Positions 8,829-16,310 of a stretch of 64,000 bases of DNA are shown piece by piece. The notes under the pieces are model-generated. The model was not told the origin of the DNA. It made no database searches and worked only from the letters and a program-made list of their open reading frames with translations. Source of the DNA: Prado023 sp963788325 (GTDB taxonomy: Bacteria > Actinomycetota > Actinomycetes > S36-B12 > CAIYMF01); contig CAWBGJ010000014.1 in NCBI GenBank assembly GCA_963788325.1, forward strand, positions 62,001-126,000. The letters run 5' to 3'. Both the position numbers and the translations under genes were made by a program. The first letter of the stretch is position 1, and each line of letters starts with the position of its first letter.

Positions 8829-10342
8829 TGCGATCTCCTCCATGCCGCCTGCAGCGCCGCGCGCAGCTCCACCCGGTCGTCGAACGGGCTGGCCACGCCC
8901 GCGATCTCCTGGCCCTGCTCGTGGCCCTTGCCCAGCACCAGCACGCAGTCGCTGGGGCCAGCCAGGTCCACGGCCGCCCGGATGGCTGCACGCCGGTCGG
9001 CCACGTCGTGCAGGTCCGCGCGCTCGGCAGCGGGCACCGACGACGCCCCCGCCATCATGTCCGCCCGGATCGCGGCTGGCGACTCCGAGCGCGGGTTGTC
9101 GTCGGTGACGATGAGCACGTCGGCACCCTGCGCGGCGACCTGGCCCATCCGGGGGCGCTTGTCCCGGTCGCGGTCCCCACCGCAACCGAGCACCACCAGA
9201 ACGCGGCCCGCGACGGACTCCCGGGCGGCCGAGATGGCTCGGTCGACCGCGTCCGGGGTGTGGGCGTAGTCCACGATCGCCAGCGGCCGCGCATCTGCGA
9301 TCACCTTTTCCATCCGACCCGGAACACCGGGGCAGGCCGCGATCGCGGCTGCCGCCACCTGTGGCTCGACACCATGGTGCACGGCACCCGCGAGGGCGGC
9401 CAGGGCGTTGGCGACGTTGAACCGGCCCGGCAGCGCCACCCCTGCTGGGAGGTCCCCCGCTGGCCCGTGCACGGTGAACGTCGTGCTGCCGTGCGGTCCG
9501 GGAGCCAGGTCGGTGGCCGTCCAGTCCGCAGGCTCGGCCAGCGCATAGGTGGTGATCGGCACCCCCGGATCGCTGTCTGCCAGGCGCTGGCCCCATGGGT
9601 CGTCGACACAGACCAGGCCCGCGCTGGCCCGGACCGGGGTGAAGAGATCAGCCTTCGCGGCGAAGTAGGTGGCCATGTCGCCGTGGAAGTCCAGGTGATC
9701 CTGACTGAGGTTGGTGAACACCGCGAGGTCGAAGCGGATCCCGTCGACGCGGCCGAGGGTCAGGGCGTGGCTGGACACCTCCATCGTGACCGCCGAGGCG
9801 CCTCGCTGGTGCATCACGGCGAGCAGGGCGTGCACGTCGGGGGCCTCCGGCGTGGTCCGGGCTGAGGGCAGGACCTCGTCGCCGACATGGGTGGCCACCG
9901 TCCCGATCAGCCCCGTGGTGCTCCCAGCGGCACGCAGGGCGGCATCGAGCAGGTAGCTGGTGGTCGTCTTGCCGTTGGTGCCCGTGATCCCGGTCATGGC
10001 CAGGTGCGTCGAGGGCTGTCCGTAGATGGCGGCGCTGAGCTCACCGAGGACGGCGCGCGGGTCGTCGACCACCAGCACCGGCAGGACGACCCCCTCGGTG
10101 CTGGCCACGAGCTGGGCGCCGGCCGGGTCGGTGAGCACCGCGACCGCCCCCGAGGCCTGGGCCATCGCCACGAACCGGGCGCCGTGGGTGGTGAACCCGG
10201 GCAGGGCGGCGTACACGTCGCCGGCCCGGACCCGTCGGGAATCCAGCGTGATCCCGGCGACCTCGGCCGGCGGGCCGTCGGGCAACCCGAGCGTGCGGCG
10301 CAGGTCGGCCCCCCGCACGCGGATGCCGGTCGGTCGGAGCAC
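8825..10342 (-). CDS. murE: UDP-MurNAc-L-Ala-D-Glu--meso-diaminopimelate ligase MurE
   Basis: Cytoplasmic Mur ligase that adds the third stem-peptide residue. The 505-residue product has the P-loop GTNGKTTTS (about 121-129), the stretch with SSHALTLGRVDG, IVDYAHTPDAV, and TDDNPRSE in the C-terminal domain. The DNPR motif is the established discriminator for meso-diaminopimelate rather than lysine, which predicts a mDAP-type peptidoglycan here. The start is GTG, five bases after the ftsI stop; the 3' end overlaps murF by 4 bp. Confidence 0.96.
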   Translation of the reverse strand: MLRPTGIRVRGADLRRTLGLPDGPPAEVAGITLDSRRVRAGDVYAALPGFTTHGARFVAMAQASGAVAVLTDPAGAQLVASTEGVVLPVLVVDDPRAVLGELSAAIYGQPSTHLAMTGITGTNGKTTTSYLLDAALRAAGSTTGLIGTVATHVGDEVLPSARTTPEAPDVHALLAVMHQRGASAVTMEVSSHALTLGRVDGIRFDLAVFTNLSQDHLDFHGDMATYFAAKADLFTPVRASAGLVCVDDPWGQRLADSDPGVPITTYALAEPADWTATDLAPGPHGSTTFTVHGPAGDLPAGVALPGRFNVANALAALAGAVHHGVEPQVAAAAIAACPGVPGRMEKVIADARPLAIVDYAHTPDAVDRAISAARESVAGRVLVVLGCGGDRDRDKRPRMGQVAAQGADVLIVTDDNPRSESPAAIRADMMAGASSVPAAERADLHDVADRRAAIRAAVDLAGPSDCVLVLGKGHEQGQEIAGVASPFDDRVELRAALQAAWRRSQ

Positions 10343-10347
10343 GTCGG

Positions 10348-12123
10348 CTACCAGGTGGTCGGGATGACGGGGGACTTCGTGCCCGACGGCGGGATCTTGA
10401 GCTCCTGGAGGGCGTAGGTCATGACCGTGTTGAACACCGGGCCGGCGAGCACCGAGCCGTAGTGGCCGTTCTTCGGGTCCTGCAGCGCCACCTGCACCAC
10501 CAGCTCGGGATCATCGGCTGGCGCCAGTCCAATGAAGGAGGCCGTGTAGCCGGAGTAGCGACCATTGACCACGCGCTCGGCTGTGCCGGTCTTGGCCCCG
10601 ACCCGGTAGCCCGGGATCGTGGCGACCTTCGCGGTGCCGTCGGTGACGACCGTCTCGAGCATCTTGCGCATGGTCTTCGCGGTCTTGGCGCTCACCACGG
10701 GGACGCCGGGCTCGGTGGGTGCCGGGGTGAACGTGCCGTCGTTGTCCACGTACCCGTCGATCAGCCGAGGGGTCAGGCGCACGCCGTCGTTGGCGATGGT
10801 CTGGTAGACCTGCGCGACCTGCAGGGAGGTCACCGAGTAGCTCTGCCCGTAGGCCAGCGCCTGGAACGTCGTGGGCCACCAGTTCTCCGGCTTGGGCAGC
10901 AGCCCGGCCTCCTCGAAGGGGAAGTTGAGCCCGCTGTACTGGCCCATGCCGAACTTGCGCTGGTACTCGTAGAGCTTGTCGCCGCCGATCCGGTCGGCGA
11001 ACAGGATGGTCCCGATGTTGCTGGACTGGGCCATCACTCCGGCCAGCGTCAGCTGCAGCGTGCCGTGCGGGGTGTGGTCGTTGGTCGTGTGCCCGCCGCG
11101 GGTCAGGGTCGGCGGCACGACGATCTTCGACCTCGGCTTGGCCTTGCCCTCCTCGACAACGGCGGACAGGGTCAGCAGCTTTCCGGTCGAACCCGGTTCG
11201 TAGATCTCTGAGACCGCCCTGTTGCCGATGACGTCCTGGGTGACCGTACGGGTGTTGTTCGGGTCGAAGGTCGGATAGGTGGCCATGGCCAGGATCCGAC
11301 CGGTCTTGGCTTCGATGACGTTCACCGTGCCGCTCTCAGCCCCGGCCTCGCGCACCTTCGTGGCGATGGCCCGCTGCGCCACGTACTGGATGTCGCGGTT
11401 GAGGGTCAGCTGGACGCCCTGCCCGGGCACCGGGGTGCGCAGGATGTCCTCGGCCGACGGGATGGCCTGCCCGGCCGCGCCCTGCTCGTAGGTACGCGAC
11501 CCGTCCACGCCCTTGAGCCGCTCGTCAAGGGCCATCTCCAGCCCGCCGGAGCCCACACCCTCGGCATTCACGAAGCCCAGCACGTTGGCGGCAAGGGTGC
11601 CGGCAGGGTACGTGCGCTTGGTCTTCTTCTCGCTGTAGATGCCGGTGATCTTCAGGGCCTGGATCTGGCGCCACTTCTCGGGAGTGACTCCCTTGGTGAC
11701 GTAGACGAACCGGTCGTCGCCGGTGAGCGTGGCCTGCAGCGATGCCGCATCGACCCCCAGCATGGGCGCCAATCGGGCCGCGGCGGCCGCCGGATCCGCG
11801 ATCTGGCGCTGGTTGGCCGTGACGTCGCGCGACTCCACCGTGATCGCCAGTGGGGCCCCTTCCGCGTCGTAGATGGGCCCGCGGTCCGCGGGTAGGGCGG
11901 TGCTACGGGCGCGCTGCTGCTCGCCGCGGGTGGCCAGGTCGTCGCCCTTGATGACCATGAGGTCGAACACCCGGCCCGCGTAGATGCTCAACAGCATCAG
12001 CATGGCGAAGGTGAGCACGATGGCCCGGCTACGACCATCGCCGCGCCGGAACAGCCTGGGCGCCGGCTGGGTCTGCACGGGTCCTGAGGAACGCGGGGTG
12101 CGCGGCGGGGCCACGGAGCTCAT
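10348..12123 (-). CDS. ftsI: Septal peptidoglycan transpeptidase FtsI (class B PBP3)
   Basis: Membrane-anchored penicillin-binding protein that cross-links septal peptidoglycan with FtsW. The 591-residue product has a Pro-rich cytoplasmic N-terminus, one membrane anchor (about 35-55), a dimerisation/pedestal domain, and the transpeptidase domain with catalytic SxxK as STGK, the SSN motif in AQSSNIGT, and KTGTA near residue 505. All three active-site motifs are intact. The ATG overlaps the stop of the upstream ftsL-like gene by 4 bp. It corresponds to PbpB of mycobacteria. Confidence 0.96.
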   Translation of the reverse strand: MSSVAPPRTPRSSGPVQTQPAPRLFRRGDGRSRAIVLTFAMLMLLSIYAGRVFDLMVIKGDDLATRGEQQRARSTALPADRGPIYDAEGAPLAITVESRDVTANQRQIADPAAAAARLAPMLGVDAASLQATLTGDDRFVYVTKGVTPEKWRQIQALKITGIYSEKKTKRTYPAGTLAANVLGFVNAEGVGSGGLEMALDERLKGVDGSRTYEQGAAGQAIPSAEDILRTPVPGQGVQLTLNRDIQYVAQRAIATKVREAGAESGTVNVIEAKTGRILAMATYPTFDPNNTRTVTQDVIGNRAVSEIYEPGSTGKLLTLSAVVEEGKAKPRSKIVVPPTLTRGGHTTNDHTPHGTLQLTLAGVMAQSSNIGTILFADRIGGDKLYEYQRKFGMGQYSGLNFPFEEAGLLPKPENWWPTTFQALAYGQSYSVTSLQVAQVYQTIANDGVRLTPRLIDGYVDNDGTFTPAPTEPGVPVVSAKTAKTMRKMLETVVTDGTAKVATIPGYRVGAKTGTAERVVNGRYSGYTASFIGLAPADDPELVVQVALQDPKNGHYGSVLAGPVFNTVMTYALQELKIPPSGTKSPVIPTTW

Positions 12124-13001
12124 GGGGTCACCACCTGGGCAGTCGGTGCGGGATCGGGTGTGGTCGCGGCGGCGGCTGCGCTCGGGGCGGGCGCAGCGGA
12201 CGCGCTCGGCTGTGGTGCGCGATCGATCCCCGCCCCCGGATCAGCGCCCGGGTCCAGCGCTGGGTCGGCCGCCGGGTCGAGCCCGGCAGCCGGGTCGAGG
12301 GCCGGATCGACCCCGGTCTGGGGATCGACGGCTGTCCCACCGAGCGCACTGGCGCTGGCCGCTGGGGTCGGTTCAGGGGTGGGCAGGATGCCCGGCGCGT
12401 CCTTGAAGCTCACCTTCCCGGTGGGTGTGGGGGCCGGAACGGGCTCGCCGAGGATCGCGCCGTCGGCCAGTCGGAGGAACACGGGTGCCGCGGCGGGAAC
12501 CATGCCCAGCTTGCGCGCCGCCCGCTCGACCTCGATCGGGGTCTCGGCCTGCTGGACGGTCGCGGCCAGGGCCTCCTCCTTCTCCGCTGCCGTGATCAGC
12601 TGCAGCTCGAGGTCGAACTGCTTGAACGCGCCCTGGCTGATGACGGTGTTGAGCAGCAGCACGGCCAGGAAGCCGAGGCCGAGAGCCACGGAGCAGGCCA
12701 GGAGCATGCGGTGCCAGGGCGAGCGCAGGCGGGGCGGAGGGGCCGTCCGCGCTGCGCTGCGGGAACGGGCGGGCACACGGTCGGCGCCGAGGCCGTCGGG
12801 CACCCCGGTCAGGTCGATGTCGGGCGCCACGAGGGGGCCGGCCTGACCGCGGCGCGTGCGGGTGGCGGTGCGAGGCTGGGCCGACCTCGAACGACTCGAC
12901 GCCGAGGCGCGGACCGAGGTCCGCGATGTACGCGAGGTCCGGGACGTCCGCGCCTCGGTGGGTCGCTGCTGGCCGCGACCTTCGGTGCGCGTCGAACTCA
13001 T
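12120..13001 (-). CDS. ftsL: FtsL-like bitopic septum protein with extended tails
   Basis: The gene sits between rsmH and ftsI, the conserved place of ftsL. The 293-residue product has a basic N-terminus with TSR repeats (about 19-29), one membrane segment (about 99-120), then a short heptad-like helix (about 124-168) as in FtsL/FtsB divisome proteins. After residue 190 it becomes Pro/Ala-rich, with a run of Asp-Pro units (VDPALDPAAGLDPAADP). FtsL is normally 90-150 residues, so both tails are unusual. Start and stop overlap rsmH and ftsI by 4 bp. The identity rests on position and topology because FtsL sequences are poorly conserved. Confidence 0.78.
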   Translation of the reverse strand: MSSTRTEGRGQQRPTEARTSRTSRTSRTSVRASASSRSRSAQPRTATRTRRGQAGPLVAPDIDLTGVPDGLGADRVPARSRSAARTAPPPRLRSPWHRMLLACSVALGLGFLAVLLLNTVISQGAFKQFDLELQLITAAEKEEALAATVQQAETPIEVERAARKLGMVPAAAPVFLRLADGAILGEPVPAPTPTGKVSFKDAPGILPTPEPTPAASASALGGTAVDPQTGVDPALDPAAGLDPAADPALDPGADPGAGIDRAPQPSASAAPAPSAAAAATTPDPAPTAQVVTP

Positions 13002-13963
13002 CCGGGCCTCCCGTGCCGATCGATCCTCTCCACGGCCCGCAGCCGCACGGAGGCGGCCCGCGGATTGCGCAGGACCTCATCCTCTGATGCTTTCTGCGAT
13101 CCGCGGGTCAGAACACGCGCAGTCGGGCGCAATTGTTCGGGGATCACGGGCAGCCCGTGCGGGATCGGTGGGTTGGTCTGCGTGGCCAGGGCCGCCTTGA
13201 CGATCCGGTCCTCCCCCGAGTGGTAGCTCAGGACCACCATTCGACCCCCCGGGCACAGCGCCGACAGTGCGGCTGGAATGGCCGCGCGGAGCACATCGAG
13301 CTCGCCGTTGACCTCGATGCGCAACGCCTGGAAGGTCCGCTTGGCCGGGTTGCCACCCGTACGTCGGGCTGGGGCGGGGATGGTGGCGCGGATCAGGTCC
13401 ACGAGCCGAGCGCTGGAGGTGAAGGGGGCCCGCTCGCGCTCACGCACGATCGCACGCGCCAGTGGCCCGGCGAACTTCTCCTCACCGTAGGTGCGCAGGA
13501 TTCGGGCGAGATCAGCCTGGGGGTAGGTGTTGAGGACCTCGGCGGCAGTGATCCCAGTCGACTGGTCCATGCGCATGTCCAGGGGTGCATCGTGGGCGTA
13601 GGCGAACCCACGGTCGGCCACGTCGAGCTGCATGGACGAGACGCCGAGATCGAACAGCATCGCATCGGCGCACCGGTGGCCCAGACCCGCCAGCGCCTCG
13701 GGCAGGTGATCGTAGACGCAGTGCACGGGCTGGAAGCGCCCGCCGAACGGGGCGAGTCGGGCAGCGGCGCGGGCCAGTGCGTCGGCGTCCCGGTCCAGGC
13801 CCACGACGCTCAGGTCCGGGAAGGCCGCGAGCATGGCTTCCGCGTGCCCACCGAGGCCCAGGGTCGCGTCGACCGCGACCGCGCCGGGTCGCTCGAGGGC
13901 CGGACCGAGCAGGTCCAAGCAGCGCTCGAGCAAGACCGGGACATGCCCGGGTTCGGAGTTCAC
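12998..13963 (-). CDS. rsmH: 16S rRNA (cytosine1402-N4)-methyltransferase RsmH (MraW)
   Basis: SAM-dependent methyltransferase that modifies C1402 of 16S rRNA in the decoding centre. The 321-residue product shows HVPVLLERCLDLL at the N-terminus, the SAM motif VDATLGLGGHAE, LFDLGVSSMQLD, and the YHSGEDRIVK region near the C-terminus. I chose GTG at 13963 because the conserved protein begins there and because its G is the last base of the TAG stop of a 29-codon upstream reading frame (TAGTG), which implies translational coupling. The 3' end overlaps the ftsL-like gene by 4 bp. Confidence 0.94.
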   Translation of the reverse strand: MNSEPGHVPVLLERCLDLLGPALERPGAVAVDATLGLGGHAEAMLAAFPDLSVVGLDRDADALARAAARLAPFGGRFQPVHCVYDHLPEALAGLGHRCADAMLFDLGVSSMQLDVADRGFAYAHDAPLDMRMDQSTGITAAEVLNTYPQADLARILRTYGEEKFAGPLARAIVRERERAPFTSSARLVDLIRATIPAPARRTGGNPAKRTFQALRIEVNGELDVLRAAIPAALSALCPGGRMVVLSYHSGEDRIVKAALATQTNPPIPHGLPVIPEQLRPTARVLTRGSQKASEDEVLRNPRAASVRLRAVERIDRHGRPG

Positions 13964-14052
13964 TACACCACCAGGTGATCGATCACGAACAGGACGGCGG
14001 AGGCGCCCAGCACGGCCACGGGAAGGGCGAGCAGACGGCGGATCGAGTGCAC
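13963..14052 (-). CDS. 29-residue membrane peptide encoded between mraZ and rsmH
   Basis: A GTG at 14052 follows a near-perfect AGGAGGTG ribosome site with a 4-base spacer. The 30-codon frame encodes a short basic start (VHSIRR) and one hydrophobic helix (LLALPVAVLGASAVLFVI), ending DHLVV. Its TAG stop shares a base with the GTG start of rsmH, so it is translationally coupled. rsmH has no good ribosome site of its own, so the frame may act mainly as a coupling leader, or encode a small divisome membrane protein. I know no family for it. Confidence 0.6.
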   Translation of the reverse strand: MHSIRRLLALPVAVLGASAVLFVIDHLVV

Positions 14053-14064
14053 GAGGCACCTCCT

Positions 14065-14153
14065 GGGAAGTGGGCCGTACCACCAGGCCCCCCGCCGCGG
14101 GCTCCGGCACCGGGGAAGTGGTGTCGGCGACTGTTTCGGCGCCGGGGAAGTGG
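14065..14153 (+). repeat. Three GGGAAGTGG boxes between mraZ and rsmH
   Basis: The identical nonamer GGGAAGTGG occurs at 14065-14073, 14113-14121 and 14145-14153, all on the plus strand, opposite to transcription. The last two are embedded in nearly identical 19-mers. The AAGTGG core resembles MraZ-box consensuses reported in Mollicutes and Firmicutes. They may be secondary MraZ sites controlling rsmH and the downstream division genes, but this is inference from similarity and position. Confidence 0.45.
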
Positions 14154-14201
14154 CGTCGAACACGCGGAGGGGAATCTTGTGGGGCGGACAGGGCACAGCG
14201 G

Positions 14202-14633
14202 TCAGGGCAAGACGACGCCCCCTTCCTGGTCGAGGTCGGCGAAGTCGGCCTCGTTGGCGCCCAGGTAGGCGTCCCAGATGGCCGTCGACCAGATCTCGAT
14301 GCGCGTGTCGGCGCCCACGACGGTCAGGTCGCGGTCCAACTCGGCATAGTCGCGCAGGACGGGCGGGACGGTCAGCCTGCCCTGGCTGTCCAGCGACTCG
14401 TCGAAGGCGGAGGAGAAGAAGACACGGTTGATCGCCCGTGCACGGGCGCTGGCCTGACCGTTGGCCCGCAGGCTCGCGGCATAGGCCTCGAACTCCGAGC
14501 GGGGCCAGACGACCAGGCAGTGGTCCTGGCCCTTGGTGAGCACCAGGCCCTCGCTGAGCAGCTCGCGGAACTTGGCCGGCAGGATGATGCGGCCCTTGGC
14601 GTCGAGCTTGGGGAAGTGCGTGCCGAGGAACAT
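14202..14633 (-). CDS. mraZ: Transcriptional regulator MraZ
   Basis: DNA-binding regulator at the head of the dcw cluster; it forms a ring-shaped oligomer and represses its own operon. The 143-residue product has two SpoVT-AbrB-like halves, with THFPKLDAKGRIILPAKFR in the first and SLDSQGRLTVPPVLRDYA in the second, the duplicated D-x-K/Q-GR pattern of MraZ. The ATG follows GGAGGTGA at a 7-base spacer. A phased GTGG operator lies about 70-95 bp upstream, consistent with autoregulation. Confidence 0.97.
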   Translation of the reverse strand: MFLGTHFPKLDAKGRIILPAKFRELLSEGLVLTKGQDHCLVVWPRSEFEAYAASLRANGQASARARAINRVFFSSAFDESLDSQGRLTVPPVLRDYAELDRDLTVVGADTRIEIWSTAIWDAYLGANEADFADLDQEGGVVLP

Positions 14634-14702
14634 GGCGCGCTCACCTCCCCTGCTCGGGCTCCCCGGTTCACCCCCGGATCAGCCACTCTGCTCTGACGCG
14701 CG

Positions 14703-14726
14703 CCACCATACTCCACAACCCTCCAC
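14703..14726 (-). promoter_or_regulatory. MraZ operator: three GTGG repeats at 10-bp spacing
   Basis: On the minus strand upstream of mraZ, GTGG occurs at 14726-14723, 14716-14713 and 14706-14703, exactly 10 bp apart. The first two are followed by A and the last by C. E. coli MraZ recognises TGGG-type direct repeats with the same 10-bp periodicity, and GTGG-containing boxes are reported in Bacillus. Position, orientation and phasing make this the probable autoregulatory operator. The promoter hexamers could not be placed with confidence. Confidence 0.65.
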
Positions 14727-14849
14727 TTGTCTCCCTTTCACAACCAATGCGTGGCTGCCCCCTCCACCTGCCCGGGCACGGGCAGGCGGAGGGCGAGCGC
14801 CGACAACCTGGAACGCTGCTGGCCCACTTGGGGCGAGAAGCCACCAGGT

Positions 14850-15578
14850 TCATGCGGGGCGGGGGGGCAAGCTGATCGGGGGACCCGGCGGGCGCCGGCA
14901 CGACCCCAGTCGGCGGGGCACCTGCTGGTGCAGCTGTCCGGCGGCCAGTCCGCGCGGGACGTGCTCGATCTGCTCACGCAGTTCAGGGCCACGCCGCGCG
15001 CGACGGGCCAGCGCCCAGAGGAACGCTGCGACGCCCCCCGAGCGCACCACGAGAGCAATCGTCGTGGCGTAGATGCCCAGCAGCAGCGCGGTCCGCACGC
15101 TGCTGTTCGCCGCCCAGATCCCCTCCAGCAGAGCGTGCACCTGCAACCCCATGAGCAGGTACACACCTCCTCCGAGCAGGAGCTCGACGGTTCGCCAGAC
15201 CGCACGCTCCGGTTATCCGGGCCTCGGCATCCAGGTGCCGTGGCGCCCCGAATCCGGTGACCAGCCCGGCGACCACTGCCGCCACCAGACCGGACGCGCC
15301 GAGTCGCTCGGTGGGCAGGTGGGCAACGAACGGGGCCACGAAGGAGATCGCCACGCTGGCAGCCGGGATCGAGAGCCGGGACCGCACCCGCAGGTTGAGC
15401 CTGCCCACGACGTACCCGATCGCCACGGCGAGGACCACGGACTAGACGAACTCCAGGGCCACCCTGCCCCGGGACACGCTGACGGCGGTGGCAGCGATCG
15501 CCGAACGCAGCAGCACCAGAGCCGCCCGTCGTTGGACATGCTCTCGGAGATCAGCCGCAGGTCGCGGCGGGTCCATCC
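14850..15578 (-). pseudogene. Decayed CPA1-family Na+/H+ antiporter (C-terminal remnant)
   Basis: Three frames of the minus strand together recreate a monovalent cation:proton antiporter. The pieces are LISESMSNDG, then ALVLLRSAIAATAVS, then VVLAVAIGYVVGRLN, APFVAHLPTERLGASGLVAA, VVAGLVTGFG, and finally VYLLMGLQVHALLEGIW. They are separated by a frameshift near 15525, an in-frame TAG at 15442-15444 and another frameshift near 15215. The N-terminal half is missing, cut off where the maoC gene ends. About 200 bp separate it from mraZ. It is clearly non-functional as an antiporter; an intact K+/H+ antiporter lies at 35408-36955. Confidence 0.72.
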
Positions 15579-15582
15579 CGTG

Positions 15583-16113
15583 CTACTCCGGCAGGGCCAG
15601 CGGACCGGACTTGGCCGCCGGGAAGTAGTCCTGACCGATCCCGGACGCCCGCGTGGGGACCATCACGGAACGGTCGTAGGTCATCACGACGTCGCCGTCC
15701 TGGTTCACGGCGCGGGTCGTCATCGAGATGATCCCGAAGTCCGGCCTCGACTTGGACGTGCGCTTGTCGGTGCAGATGCTCTCGGCATAGATGGTGTCCC
15801 CGACATAGACCGGGTGCGTGAGCTTGATGTTGTTCCAGCCGAGGTTGGCCACCGCGTTCTGGCTCATGTCGATCACGCTCAGGCCCAGCACCAGGCCGAC
15901 CGTGAACCCGGAGACCACGATGATCTTGCCCTCGGTGATCGGGTTCTGCTGGGACAGGTGTGCGTTGAAGTGCATCTGGTTGGTGTTGCAGGTCAGCAGG
16001 GTGAACCAGGCATTGTCGGTCTCGGTGATGGTCCGGCCGAACGGGTGCTGGTAGACGTCTCCGACCTCGAAATCGTCGAAGAAACGGCCGAGGACAGCGG
16101 GATGGGTGGTCAT
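15583..16113 (-). CDS. MaoC-family hot-dog dehydratase
   Basis: Single hot-dog-fold hydratase/dehydratase of the MaoC family, which acts on enoyl-CoA-type substrates. The 176-residue product has FDDFEVGDVYQHPFGRTIT, the active-site region with NTNQMHFNAHL (Asn and His in the MaoC arrangement), and a C-terminal strand region DVVMTYDRSVMVPTR. The ATG at 16113 follows AGGAGG with a 6-base spacer; an upstream in-frame extension is rejected as GC-driven. The substrate cannot be fixed from sequence; mesaconyl-CoA-hydratase-like proteins are one relative. It is transcribed away from moxR, and its stop abuts the antiporter remnant. Confidence 0.85.
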   Translation of the reverse strand: MTTHPAVLGRFFDDFEVGDVYQHPFGRTITETDNAWFTLLTCNTNQMHFNAHLSQQNPITEGKIIVVSGFTVGLVLGLSVIDMSQNAVANLGWNNIKLTHPVYVGDTIYAESICTDKRTSKSRPDFGIISMTTRAVNQDGDVVMTYDRSVMVPTRASGIGQDYFPAAKSGPLALPE

Positions 16114-16264
16114 GGGGATCCTCCTTGCGACGGGGTGACACCCCATTCTGGCCACGGCCGGGGCAGGCTCGACGACCGGGGTCGCGCCCGGGGTCGGAGC
16201 CGGGTCCGGCTCGGGCCACGCTCGGGGTCGCCAAGGCGGGGAGTGGCAAGACCTCGGGGCATGG

Positions 16265-16278
16265 GTGATGCTTGTCAC
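16265..16278. promoter_or_regulatory. CRP/GlxR-type palindrome upstream of moxR
   Basis: GTGA-N6-TCAC at 16265-16278 (extended to GGTGA/TCACC) matches the half-site and spacing of CRP/FNR-family regulators such as GlxR. It is centred about 40 bp before the moxR ATG in the divergent maoC-moxR gap. Short matches of this kind can arise by chance in GC-rich DNA. Confidence 0.35.
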
Positions 16279-16310
16279 CACGCAGTGCGGGGCGCGAGGA
16301 GGCCGACCGG

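Noticed and set aside
8829..9596. Long N-terminal extension of MurF
   Set aside because: It runs through murE in another frame; the coupled GTG start with a good ribosome site gives the family length.
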